Source of the DNA: Taudactylus pleione
Lineage: Eukaryota > Chordata > Amphibia > Anura > Myobatrachidae
Direction of reading: 5' to 3'
Assembly (NCBI GenBank): GCA_031769625.1
Contig: JAUIMM010002349.1
Location: 372,001-436,000 of the forward strand
DNA: 64,000 bases
Made by a program: the position numbers and the translations under genes
Notes under the pieces: model-generated
Databases searched by the model: none
The model's input: only the letters and a program-made list of their open reading frames with translations
Told to the model about the DNA's origin: nothing
In this document: positions 11,019 to 23,900 of the stretch, piece by piece
Position numbering within the stretch: position 1 is the first letter of the stretch
Layout of the letters: each line of letters starts with the position of its first letter

Positions 11019-13639
11019 GGTCCAGGGCTTACGTAATTTTTCATATGGGTAAATATATTTCTGGTGAGTTGTGTGAAAATTATGCGCCAAAATCAACTTC
11101 TGTTACTGCAGCAAATCTTTTTTAAGTTGTACCAACATTTTTAAGCAGAATTTGGGGATTTTTGAAAAAAAAAAATTTAGCCGATTTTTAAGGTCCAGGG
11201 CTTACGTAATTTTTCATATGGGTAAATATATTTCTGGTGAGTTGTGTGAAAATTATGCGCCAAAATCAACTTCTGTTACTGCAGCAAATCTTTTTTAATT
11301 TGTACCAACATTTTTAAGCAGAATTTGGGGATTTTTGGGGAAAAAAAATTTTGGACAATTTTTAAGGTCCGGGGCTTACGTAATTATTCATAAGGGTAAA
11401 TATATTTCTGGTGAGTTCTGTGTGAAAATTAAGCACCAAAATCAACTTCTGTCACTGCAGCAAATCTTTTTTAAGTTGTACCAACATTTTTAAGCAGAAT
11501 TTGGGGATTTTTGAAAATAAAAAATTTTGGTAGATGTTTAAGGTCCGGGGCTTACATCATTTTTCATATGGGTAAATATATTTCTGGTCAGTTGTGTGTC
11601 AAAATTAAGCACCAAAATCAACTTCTGTCACTGCAGCAAATCTTTTTTAAGTTGTACCAACATTTTTAAGCAGAATTTGGGGATTTTTGGAATAAAAAAA
11701 TTTTGGACAATTTTTAACGTCCGGGGCTTACGTAATTTTTCATAAGGGTAAATATATTTCTGGTGAGTTGTGTGAAAATTATGCGCCAAAATCAACTTCT
11801 GTTACTGCAGCAAATCTTTTTTAATTTGTACCAACATTTTTAAGCAGAATTTGGGGATTTTTTGAAAAAAAAAATTTTGGCCAAATTTTAAGGTCCGGGG
11901 CTTACGTAATTTTTCATATGGGTAAATATATTTCTGGTGAGTTCTGTGTCAAAATTAAGCACCAAAATCAACTTCTGTCACTGCAGCAAATCTATTTTAA
12001 TTTGTACCAACATTTTTAAGCAGAATTTGGGGATTTTTTGGGGAAAAAAAATTTTGGACAATTTTTAAGGTCCGGGGCTTACGTAATTTTTCATACTTGT
12101 AAATATATTTCTGGTGAGTTGTGTGAACATTAAGCACCAAAATCAACTTCTGTCACTGCAGCAAATCTATTTTAATTTGTACCAACATTTTTAAGCAGAA
12201 TTTGGGGATTTTTGAAAATAAAAAATTTTGGCCGATGTTTAAGGTCCGGGGCTTATGTAATTTTTCATACAGGTAAATATATTTCTGGTGAGTTCTGTGT
12301 CAAAATTAAGCACCAAAATCAACTTCTGTCACTGCAGCAAATCTTTTTTACGTTGTACCAACATTTTTAAGCAGAATTTGGGGATTTTTGAAAATAAAAA
12401 ATTTTGGACGATGTTTAAGGTCCGGGGCTTACGTAATATTTCATATGGGTAAATATATTTCTGGTGAGTTCTGTGTCAAAATTATGCACCAAAATCAACT
12501 TCTGCCACTGCAGGAAATCTTTTTTAAGTTGTACCAACATTTTTAAGCAGAATTTGGGGATTTTTGAAAATAAAAAATTTTGGCCAATTTTTAAGGTCCG
12601 GGGCTTACGTAATTTTTCATACGGGTAATATATTTCTGGTGAGTTGTGTGATAATTAAGCACCAAAATCAACTTCTGTCACTGCAGCAAATCTTTTTTAA
12701 GTTGTACCAACATTTTTAAGCAGAATTTGGGGATTTTTGAAAATAAAAAATTTGGCCGATTTTTAAGGTCCAGGGCTTACGTAATTTTTCATATGGGTAA
12801 ATATATTTCTGGTGAGCTGTGTGAAAATTAAGCGCCAAAATCAACTTCTGTTACTGCAGCAAATCTTTTTTAAGTTGTACCAACATTTTTAAGCAGAATT
12901 TGGGGATTTTTGAAAATAAAAAATTTTGGCCGATGTTTAAGGTCCGGGGCTTATGTAATTTTTCATAAGGGTAAATATATTTCTGGTGAGTTCTGTGTCA
13001 AAATTAAGCACCAAAATCAACTTCTGTCACTGCAGCAAATCTTTTTTAAGTTGTACCAACATTTTTAAGCAGAATTTGGGGATTTTTGAAAAAAAAATAT
13101 TTGGCTGATTTTTAAGGTCCGGGGCTTATGTAATTTTTCATACGGGTAAATATATTTCTGGTGAGTTCTGTGTCAAAATTAAGCACCAAAATCAACTTCT
13201 GCAACTGCAGGAAATCTTTTTTAAGTTGTACCAACATTTATAAGCAGAATTTGGGGATTTTTGAAAATAAAAATTTTGGCCGATTTTTAAGGTCCGGGGC
13301 TTACGTAATTTTTCATAAGGGTAAATATATTTCTGGTGAGTTCTGTGTCAAAATTAAGCACCAAAATCAACTGCTGTCACTGCAGCAAATCTTTTTTAAG
13401 TTGTACCAACATTTTTAAGCAGAATTTGGGGATTTTTGAAAATAAAAAATTTGGCCGATTTTTAAGGTCCAGGGCTTACGTAATTTTTCATATGGGTAAA
13501 TATATTTCTGGTGAGCTGTGTGAAAATTAAGCGCCAAAATCAACTTCTGTTACTGCAGCAAATCTTTTTTAAGTTGTACCAACATTTTTAAGCAGAATTT
13601 GGGGATTTTTGAAAATAAAAAATTTTGGCCGATGTTTAA

Positions 13640-14518
13640 GGTCCGGGGCTTATGTAATTTTTCATAAGGGTAAATATATTTCTGGTGAGTTCTGTGTCAA
13701 AATTAAGCACCAAAATCAACTTCTGTCACTGCAGCAAATCTTTTTTAAGTTGTACCAACATTTTTAAGCAGAATTTGGGGATTTTTGAAAAAAAAATATT
13801 TGGCCGATTTTTAAGGTCCGGGGCTTATGTAATTTTTCATACGGGTAAATATATTTCTGGTGAGTTCTGTGTCAAAATTAAGCACCAAAATCAACTTCTG
13901 CAACTGCAGGAAATCTTTTTTAAGTTGTACCAACATTTATAAGCAGAATTTGGGGATTTTTGAAAATAAAAATTTTGGCCGATTTTTAAGGTCCGGGGCT
14001 TACGTAATTTTTCATAAGGGTAAATATATTTCTGGTGAGTTCTGTGTCAAAATTAAGCACCAAAATCAACTGCTGTCACTGCAGCAAATCTTTTTTAAGT
14101 TGTACCAACATTTTTAAGCAGAATTTGGGGATTTTTGAAAAAAAAAATTTTGGCCGATGTTTAAGGTCCGGGGCTTACGTAATATTTCATATGGGTAAAT
14201 ATATTTCTGGTGAGTTCTGTGTCAAAATTATGCACCAAAATCAACTTCAGCCACTGCAGGAAATCTTTTTTAAGTTGTACCAACATTTTTAAGCAGAATT
14301 TGGGGAATTTTGAAACAAAAAAAAATTTTGACCGATTTTTATGGTCCGGGGCTTATGTTATTTTTCATACGGGTAAATATATTTCTGGTGAGTTCTATGT
14401 CAAAATTAGGCACCAAAATCAACTTCTGTCACTGCAGCAAATCTTTTTTAAGTTGTACCAACATTTTTAAGCAGAATTTGGGGATTTTTGAAAATATAAA
14501 ATTTTGGCCGATGTTTAA
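13640..14518 (+). repeat. Linker of five monomers, A B C D E*
   Basis: Monomers start at 13640, 13815, 13990, 14165 and 14343. The run matches the opening of the 40-monomer unit. It then passes straight from E* into I at 14519, omitting F*, G and H (about 522 bp). From here on the E*-I junction replaces the E*-F*-G-H-I order of the first 13.6 kb. It is the entry to the 25-monomer family. Confidence 0.85.
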
Positions 14519-16094
14519 GGTCCGGGGCTTACATAATTTTTCATATGGGTAAATATATTTCTGGTGAGTTGTGTGAAAATTGAGCACCAAAATCAACTTC
14601 TGTCACTGCAGCAAATCTTTTTTAAGTTGTACCAACATTTTTAAGCAGAATTTGGGGATTTTTGAAGAAAAAAAATTTTGACCGATTTTGTAAGGTTCGG
14701 GGCTTACGTAATTTTTCATATGGGTAAATATATTTCTGGTGAGTTCTGTGTCAAAATTATGCACCAAAATCAACTTCTGCCACTGCAGGAAATCTTTTTT
14801 ACGTTGTACCAACATTTTTAAGCAGAATTTGGGGATTTTTGAAAATAAAAAATTTTGGCCGATGTTTAAGGTCCGGGGCTTACGTAATTTTTCATATGGG
14901 TAAATATAATTCTGGTGAGTTGTGTGAAAATTAAGCACCAAAATCAACTTCTGTCACTGCAGCAAATCTTTTTTAAGTTGTACCAACATTTTTAAGCAGA
15001 ATTTGGGGATTTTTGAAAAAAAAAAATTTAGCCGATTTTTAAGGTCCAGGGCTTACGTAATTTTTCATATGGGTAAATATATTTCTGGTGAGTTGTGTGA
15101 AAATTATGCGCCAAAATCAACTTCTGTTACTGCAGCAAATCTTTTTTAATTTGTACCAACATTTTTAAGCAGAATTTGGGGATTTTTGGGGAAAAAAAAT
15201 TTTGGACGATTTCTAAGGTCCGGGGCTTACGTAATTATTCATAAGGGTAAATATATTTCTGGTGAGTTCTGTGTGAAAATTAAGCACCAAAATCAACTTC
15301 TGTCACTGCAGCAAATATTTTTTAAGTTGTACCAACATTTTTAAGCAGAATTTGGGGATTTTTGAAAATAAAAAATTTTGGACGATTTTTAAGGTCCGTG
15401 GCTTACGTAAATTTTCATAAGGGTAAATATATTTCTGGTGAGTTCTGTGTCAAAATTAAGCACCAAAATCAACTTCTGTCACAGCAGCAAATCTTTTTTA
15501 AGTTGTACCAACATTTTTAAGCAGAATTTGGGGATTTTTGAAAATAAAAAATTTTGGTAGATGTTTAAGGTCCGGGGCTTACATCATTTTTCATATGGGT
15601 AAATATATTTCTGGTCAGTTGTGTGTCAAAATTAAGCACCAAAATCAACTTCTGTCACTGCAGCAAATCTTTTTTAAGTTGTACCAACATTTTTAAGCAG
15701 AATTTGGGGATTTTTGGAATAAAAAAATTTGGACAATTTTTAACGTCCGGGGCTTACGTAATTTTTCATAAGGGTAAATATATTTCTGGTGAGTTGTGTG
15801 AAAATTATGCGCCAAAATCAACTTCTGTTACTGCAGCAAATCTTTTTTAATTTGTACCAACATTTTTAAGCAGAATTTGGGGATTTTTTGAAAAAAAAAA
15901 TTTTGGCCAAATTTTAAGGTCCGGGGCTTACGTAATTTTTCATATGGGTAAATATATTTCTGGTGAGTTCTGTGTCAAAATTAAGCACCAAAATCAACTT
16001 CTGTCACTGCAGCAAATCTATTTTAATTTGTACCAACATTTTTAAGCAGAATTTGGGGATTTTTTGGGAAAAAAAAATTTTGGACAATTTTTAA

Positions 16095-16268
16095 GGTCCG
16101 GGGCTTACGTAATTTTTCATACTTGTAAATATATTTCTGGTGAGTTGTGTGAACATTAAGCACCAAAATCAACTTCTGTCACTGCAGCAAATCTATTTTA
16201 ATTTGTACCAACATTTTTAAGCAGAATTTGGGGATTTTTTGAAAAAAAAAATTTTGGCCAAATTTTAA
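16095..16268 (+). repeat. R/P chimeric monomer, start of a Q R repeat
   Basis: The front is R (catacttg, gaacattaag, ctattttaatttg) and the tail is P (gattttttgaaa, ttttggccaaatttt). Q and R then follow a second time, which makes a two-monomer duplication Q R/P Q R. It is found in all three 25-monomer copies (also 22576 and 26954) and nowhere in the first 13.6 kb. Confidence 0.85.
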
Positions 16269-17317
16269 GGTCCGGGGCTTACGTAATTTTTCATATGGGT
16301 AAATATATTTCTGGTGAGTTCTGTGTCAAAATTAAGCACCAAAATCAACTTCTGTCACTGCAGCAAATCTATTTTAATTTGTACCAACATTTTTAAGCAG
16401 AATTTGGGGATTTTTTGGGAAAAAAAAATTTTGGACAATTTTTAAGGTCCGGGGCTTACGTAATTTTTCATACTTGTAAATATATTTCTGGTGAGTTGTG
16501 TGAACATTAAGCACCAAAATCAACTTCTGTCACTGCAGCAAATCTATTTTAATTTGTACCAACATTTTTAAGCAGAATTTGGGGATTTTTGAAAATAAAA
16601 AATTTTGGCCGATGTTTAAGGTCCGGGGCTTATGTAATTTTTCATACAGGTAAATATATTTCTGGTGAGTTCTGTGTCAAAATTAAGCACCAAAATCAAC
16701 TTCTGTCACTGCAGCAAATCTTTTTTACGTTGTACCAACATTTTTAAGCAGAATTTGGGGATTTTTGAAAATAAAAAATTTTGGACGATGTTTAAGGTCC
16801 GGGGCTTACGTAATATTTCATATGGGTAAATATATTTCTGGTGAGTTCTGTGTCAAAATTATGCACCAAAATCAACTTCTGCCACTGCAGGAAATCTTTT
16901 TTAAGTTGTACCAACATTTTTAAGCAGAATTTGGGGATTTTTGAAAATAAAAAATTTTGGCCAAATTTTAAGGTCCGGGGCTTACGTAATTTTTCATACG
17001 GGTAATATATTTCTGGTGAGTTGTGTGATAATTAAGCACCAAAATCAACTTCTGTCACTGCAGCAAATCTTTTTTAAGTTGTACCAACATTTTTAAGCAG
17101 AATTTGGGGATTTTTGAAAATAAAAAATTTGGCCGATTTTTAAGGTCCAGGGCTTACGTAATTTTTCATATGGGTAAATATATTTCTGGTGAGCTGTGTG
17201 AAAATTAAGCGCCAAAATCAACTTCTGTTACTGCAGCAAATCTTTTTTAAGTTGTACCAACATTTTTAAGCAGAATTTGGGGATTTTTGAAAATAAAAAA
17301 TTTTGGCCGATGTTTAA

Positions 17318-19065
17318 GGTCCGGGGCTTATGTAATTTTTCATAAGGGTAAATATATTTCTGGTGAGTTCTGTGTCAAAATTAAGCACCAAAATCAACTT
17401 CTGTCACTGCAGCAAATCTTTTTTAAGTTGTACCAACATTTTTAAGCAGAATTTGGGGATTTTTGAAAAAAAAATATTTGGCCGATTTTTAAGGTCCGGG
17501 GCTTATGTAATTTTTCATACGGGTAAATATATTTCTGGTGAGTTCTGTGTCAAAATTAAGCACCAAAATCAACTTCTGCAACTGCAGGAAATCTTTTTTA
17601 AGTTGTACCAACATTTATAAGCAGAATTTGGGGATTTTTGAAAATAAAAATTTTGGCCGATTTTTAAGGTCCGGGGCTTACGTAATTTTTCATAAGGGTA
17701 AATATATTTCTGGTGAGTTCTGTGTCAAAATTAAGCACCAAAATCAACTGCTGTCACTGCAGCAAATCTTTTTTAAGTTGTACCAACATTTTTAAGCAGA
17801 ATTTGGGGATTTTTGAAAATAAAAAATTTGGCCGATTTTTAAGGTCCAGGGCTTACGTAATTTTTCATATGGGTAAATATATTTCTGGTGAGCTGTGTGA
17901 AAATTAAGCGCCAAAATCAACTTCTGTTACTGCAGCAAATCTTTTTTAAGTTGTACCAACATTTTTAAGCAGAATTTGGGGATTTTTGAAAATAAAAAAT
18001 TTTGGCCGATGTTTAAGGTCCGGGGCTTATGTAATTTTTCATAAGGGTAAATATATTTCTGGTGAGTTCTGTGTCAAAATTAAGCACCAAAATCAACTTC
18101 TGTCACTGCAGCAAATCTTTTTTAAGTTGTACCAACATTTTTAAGCAGAATTTGGGGATTTTTGAAAAAAAAATATTTGGCCGATTTTTAAGGTCCGGGG
18201 CTTATGTAATTTTTCATACGGGTAAATATATTTCTGGTGAGTTCTGTGTCAAAATTAAGCACCAAAATCAACTTCTGCAACTGCAGGAAATCTTTTTTAA
18301 GTTGTACCAACATTTATAAGCAGAATTTGGGGATTTTTGAAAATAAAAATTTTGGCCGATTTTTAAGGTCCGGGGCTTACGTAATTTTTCATAAGGGTAA
18401 ATATATTTCTGGTGAGTTCTGTGTCAAAATTAAGCACCAAAATCAACTTCTGTCACTGCAGCAAATCTTTTTTAAGTTGTACCAACATTTTTAAGCAGAA
18501 TTTGGGGATTTTTGAAAATAAAAAATTTGGCCGATTTTTAAGGTCCAGGGCTTACGTAATTTTTCATATGGGTAAATATATTTCTGGTGAGCTGTGTGAA
18601 AATTAAGCGCCAAAATCAACTTCTGTTACTGCAGCAAATCTTTTTTAAGTTGTACCAACATTTTTAAGCAGAATTTGGGGATTTTTGAAAATAAAAAATT
18701 TTGGCCGATGTTTAAGGTCCGGGGCTTATGTAATTTTTCATAAGGGTAAATATATTTCTGGTGAGTTCTGTGTCAAAATTAAGCACCAAAATCAACTTCT
18801 GTCACTGCAGCAAATCTTTTTTAAGTTGTACCAACATTTTTAAGCAGAATTTGGGGATTTTTGAAAAAAAAATATTTGGCCGATTTTTAAGGTCCGGGGC
18901 TTATGTAATTTTTCATACGGGTAAATATATTTCTGGTGAGTTCTGTGTCAAAATTAAGCACCAAAATCAACTTCTGCAACTGCAGGAAATCTTTTTTAAG
19001 TTGTACCAACATTTATAAGCAGAATTTGGGGATTTTTGAAAATAAAAATTTTGGCCGATTTTTAA
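17318..19065 (+). repeat. Local expansion of a four-monomer A B C/U V block
   Basis: A starts at 17318, 18017 and 18716, spaced exactly 699 bp apart. The first two are followed by B, C/U and V. The third is followed by B and then a normal C (19066) and D (19241). The same 699-bp spacing separates A at 6295 and 6994, at 12941 and 13640, and at 23799 and 24498. The four-monomer unit is therefore an established sub-repeat that is prone to gaining copies. Confidence 0.88.
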
Positions 19066-19594
19066 GGTCCGGGGCTTACGTAATTTTTCATAAGGGTAAA
19101 TATATTTCTGGTGAGTTCTGTGTCAAAATTAAGCACCAAAATCAACTGCTGTCACTGCAGCAAATCTTTTTTAAGTTGTACCAACATTTTTAAGCAGAAT
19201 TTGGGGATTTTTGAAAAAAAAAATTTTGGCCGATGTTTAAGGTCCGGGGCTTACGTAATATTTCATATGGGTAAATATATTTCTGGTGAGTTCTGTGTCA
19301 AAATTATGCACCAAAATCAACTTCAGCCACTGCAGGAAATCTTTTTTAAGTTGTACCAACATTTTTAAGCAGAATTTGGGGAATTTTGAAACAAAAAAAA
19401 ATTTTGACCGATTTTTATGGTCCGGGGCTTATGTTATTTTTCATACGGGTAAATATATTTCTGGTGAGTTCTATGTCAAAATTAGGCACCAAAATCAACT
19501 TCTGTCACTGCAGCAAATCTTTTTTAAGTTGTACCAACATTTTTAAGCAGAATTTGGGGATTTTTGAAAATATAAAATTTTGGCCGATGTTTAA

Positions 19595-20999
19595 GGTCCG
19601 GGGCTTACATAATTTTTCATATGGGTAAATATATTTCTGGTGAGTTGTGTGAAAATTGAGCACCAAAATCAACTTCTGTCACTGCAGCAAATCTTTTTTA
19701 AGTTGTACCAACATTTTTAAGCAGAATTTGGGGATTTTTGAAGAAAAAAAATTTTGACCGATTTTGTAAGGTTCGGGGCTTACGTAATTTTTCATATGGG
19801 TAAATATATTTCTGGTGAGTTCTGTGTCAAAATTATGCACCAAAATCAACTTCTGCCACTGCAGGAAATCTTTTTTACGTTGTACCAACATTTTTAAGCA
19901 GAATTTGGGGATTTTTGAAAATAAAAAATTTTGGCCGATGTTTAAGGTCCGGGGCTTACGTAATTTTTCATAAGGGTAAATATATTTCTGGTGAGTTCTG
20001 TGTCAAAATTAAGCACCAAAATCAACTGCTGTCACTGCAGCAAATCTTTTTTAAGTTGTACCAACATTTTTAAGCAGAATTTGGGGATTTTTGAAAAAAA
20101 AAATTTTGGCCGATGTTTAAGGTCCGGGGCTTACGTAATATTTCATATGGGTAAATATATTTCTGGTGAGTTCTGTGTCAAAATTATGCACCAAAATCAA
20201 CTTCAGCCACTGCAGGAAATCTTTTTTAAGTTGTACCAACATTTTTAAGCAGAATTTGGGGAATTTTGAAACAAAAAAAAATTTTGACCGATTTTTATGG
20301 TCCGGGGCTTATGTTATTTTTCATACGGGTAAATATATTTCTGGTGAGTTCTATGTCAAAATTAGGCACCAAAATCAACTTCTGTCACTGCAGCAAATCT
20401 TTTTTAAGTTGTACCAACATTTTTAAGCAGAATTTGGGGATTTTTGAAAATATAAAATTTTGGCCGATGTTTAAGGTCCGGGGCTTACATAATTTTTCAT
20501 ATGGGTAAATATATTTCTGGTGAGTTGTGTGAAAATTGAGCACCAAAATCAACTTCTGTCACTGCAGCAAATCTTTTTTAAGTTGTACCAACATTTTTAA
20601 GCAGAATTTGGGGATTTTTGAAGAAAAAAAATTTTGACCGATTTTGTAAGGTTCGGGGCTTACGTAATTTTTCATATGGGTAAATATATTTCTGGTGAGT
20701 TCTGTGTCAAAATTATGCACCAAAATCAACTTCTGCCACTGCAGGAAATCTTTTTTACGTTGTACCAACATTTTTAAGCAGAATTTGGGGATTTTTGAAA
20801 ATAAAAAATTTTGGCCGATGTTTAAGGTCCGGGGCTTACGTAATTTTTCATATGGGTAAATATAATTCTGGTGAGTTGTGTGAAAATTAAGCACCAAAAT
20901 CAACTTCTGTCACTGCAGCAAATCTTTTTTAAGTTGTACCAACATTTTTAAGCAGAATTTGGGGATTTTTGAAAATATAAAATTTTGGCCGATGTTTAA
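19595..20999 (+). repeat. Two short tandem expansions, I J C D E* and I J K/H
   Basis: 19595-20474 holds I J C D E* (880 bp, five monomers). After J the array jumps back to C at 19946, at the monomer boundary. 20475-20999 holds I J K/H (525 bp, three monomers), where the last monomer has the front of K and the aatataaaa tail typical of H and E*. I then starts again at 21000. Together with 14519-19594 these make the 6481-bp offset between the first and second 25-monomer copies. Confidence 0.85.
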
Positions 21000-23900
21000 G
21001 GTCCGGGGCTTACATAATTTTTCATATGGGTAAATATATTTCTGGTGAGTTGTGTGAAAATTGAGCACCAAAATCAACTTCTGTCACTGCAGCAAATCTT
21101 TTTTAAGTTGTACCAACATTTTTAAGCAGAATTTGGGGATTTTTGAAGAAAAAAAATTTTGACCGATTTTGTAAGGTTCGGGGCTTACGTAATTTTTCAT
21201 ATGGGTAAATATATTTCTGGTGAGTTCTGTGTCAAAATTATGCACCAAAATCAACTTCTGCCACTGCAGGAAATCTTTTTTACGTTGTACCAACATTTTT
21301 AAGCAGAATTTGGGGATTTTTGAAAATAAAAAATTTTGGCCGATGTTTAAGGTCCGGGGCTTACGTAATTTTTCATATGGGTAAATATAATTCTGGTGAG
21401 TTGTGTGAAAATTAAGCACCAAAATCAACTTCTGTCACTGCAGCAAATCTTTTTTAAGTTGTACCAACATTTTTAAGCAGAATTTGGGGATTTTTGAAAA
21501 AAAAAAATTTAGCCGATTTTTAAGGTCCAGGGCTTACGTAATTTTTCATATGGGTAAATATATTTCTGGTGAGTTGTGTGAAAATTATGCGCCAAAATCA
21601 ACTTCTGTTACTGCAGCAAATCTTTTTTAATTTGTACCAACATTTTTAAGCAGAATTTGGGGATTTTTGGGGAAAAAAAATTTTGGACGATTTCTAAGGT
21701 CCGGGGCTTACGTAATTATTCATAAGGGTAAATATATTTCTGGTGAGTTCTGTGTGAAAATTAAGCACCAAAATCAACTTCTGTCACTGCAGCAAATATT
21801 TTTTAAGTTGTACCAACATTTTTAAGCAGAATTTGGGGATTTTTGAAAATAAAAAATTTTGGACGATTTTTAAGGTCCGTGGCTTACGTAAATTTTCATA
21901 AGGGTAAATATATTTCTGGTGAGTTCTGTGTCAAAATTAAGCACCAAAATCAACTTCTGTCACAGCAGCAAATCTTTTTTAAGTTGTACCAACATTTTTA
22001 AGCAGAATTTGGGGATTTTTGAAAATAAAAAATTTTGGTAGATGTTTAAGGTCCGGGGCTTACATCATTTTTCATATGGGTAAATATATTTCTGGTCAGT
22101 TGTGTGTCAAAATTAAGCACCAAAATCAACTTCTGTCACTGCAGCAAATCTTTTTTAAGTTGTACCAACATTTTTAAGCAGAATTTGGGGATTTTTGGAA
22201 TAAAAAAATTTGGACAATTTTTAACGTCCGGGGCTTACGTAATTTTTCATAAGGGTAAATATATTTCTGGTGAGTTGTGTGAAAATTATGCGCCAAAATC
22301 AACTTCTGTTACTGCAGCAAATCTTTTTTAATTTGTACCAACATTTTTAAGCAGAATTTGGGGATTTTTTGAAAAAAAAAATTTTGGCCAAATTTTAAGG
22401 TCCGGGGCTTACGTAATTTTTCATATGGGTAAATATATTTCTGGTGAGTTCTGTGTCAAAATTAAGCACCAAAATCAACTTCTGTCACTGCAGCAAATCT
22501 ATTTTAATTTGTACCAACATTTTTAAGCAGAATTTGGGGATTTTTTGGGAAAAAAAAATTTTGGACAATTTTTAAGGTCCGGGGCTTACGTAATTTTTCA
22601 TACTTGTAAATATATTTCTGGTGAGTTGTGTGAACATTAAGCACCAAAATCAACTTCTGTCACTGCAGCAAATCTATTTTAATTTGTACCAACATTTTTA
22701 AGCAGAATTTGGGGATTTTTTGAAAAAAAAAATTTTGGCCAAATTTTAAGGTCCGGGGCTTACGTAATTTTTCATATGGGTAAATATATTTCTGGTGAGT
22801 TCTGTGTCAAAATTAAGCACCAAAATCAACTTCTGTCACTGCAGCAAATCTATTTTAATTTGTACCAACATTTTTAAGCAGAATTTGGGGATTTTTTGGG
22901 AAAAAAAAATTTTGGACAATTTTTAAGGTCCGGGGCTTACGTAATTTTTCATACTTGTAAATATATTTCTGGTGAGTTGTGTGAACATTAAGCACCAAAA
23001 TCAACTTCTGTCACTGCAGCAAATCTATTTTAATTTGTACCAACATTTTTAAGCAGAATTTGGGGATTTTTGAAAATAAAAAATTTTGGCCGATGTTTAA
23101 GGTCCGGGGCTTATGTAATTTTTCATACAGGTAAATATATTTCTGGTGAGTTCTGTGTCAAAATTAAGCACCAAAATCAACTTCTGTCACTGCAGCAAAT
23201 CTTTTTTACGTTGTACCAACATTTTTAAGCAGAATTTGGGGATTTTTGAAAATAAAAAATTTTGGACGATGTTTAAGGTCCGGGGCTTACGTAATATTTC
23301 ATATGGGTAAATATATTTCTGGTGAGTTCTGTGTCAAAATTATGCACCAAAATCAACTTCTGCCACTGCAGGAAATCTTTTTTAAGTTGTACCAACATTT
23401 TTAAGCAGAATTTGGGGATTTTTGAAAATAAAAAATTTTGGCCAAATTTTAAGGTCCGGGGCTTACGTAATTTTTCATACGGGTAATATATTTCTGGTGA
23501 GTTGTGTGATAATTAAGCACCAAAATCAACTTCTGTCACTGCAGCAAATCTTTTTTAAGTTGTACCAACATTTTTAAGCAGAATTTGGGGATTTTTGAAA
23601 ATAAAAAATTTGGCCGATTTTTAAGGTCCAGGGCTTACGTAATTTTTCATATGGGTAAATATATTTCTGGTGAGCTGTGTGAAAATTAAGCGCCAAAATC
23701 AACTTCTGTTACTGCAGCAAATCTTTTTTAAGTTGTACCAACATTTTTAAGCAGAATTTGGGGATTTTTGAAAATAAAAAATTTTGGCCGATGTTTAAGG
23801 TCCGGGGCTTATGTAATTTTTCATAAGGGTAAATATATTTCTGGTGAGTTCTGTGTCAAAATTAAGCACCAAAATCAACTTCTGTCACTGCAGCAAATCT

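Larger units (their letters stand above)
6994..13639 (+). repeat. 38-monomer super-repeat, copy 2 (6646 bp)
   Basis: This is collinear with copy 1 at an offset of 6997 bp up to about 10.9 kb and at 6646 bp afterwards. The 351-bp difference is a two-monomer deletion that fused I to K at 10846. Outside it I found only a handful of differences: the length of the g/a tract near 12040, gccaat in place of gccgat at about 6809 (copy 1) against 13457, a gatg/gatt difference near 5940/12590, and a CpG change giving ggctgat at 13103. Such similarity over more than 6 kb implies very recent duplication. Confidence 0.9.
14519..19594 (+). repeat. 25-monomer HOR, copy 1, expanded to 29 monomers (5076 bp)
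   Basis: Order: I J K L M N O P Q R/P Q R S T U V A B C/U V A B C/U V A B C D E*. It equals the 25-monomer unit at 21000-25376 plus one extra A B C/U V block of 699 bp. The second C/U (18367) differs from the first (17668) in having caacttctg in place of caactgctg. Zone markers shared with the other copies are gatttctaagg just before M (15217) and ggtccgtggc at the start of N (15393). Neither marker occurs in the first 13.6 kb. Confidence 0.88.

Noticed and set aside
13640..14518. Region treated as the start of a third 40-monomer super-repeat
   Set aside because: Only the first five monomers match; E* then joins I directly, and later markers (gatttctaagg, ggtccgtgg, R/P) belong to the 25-monomer family.
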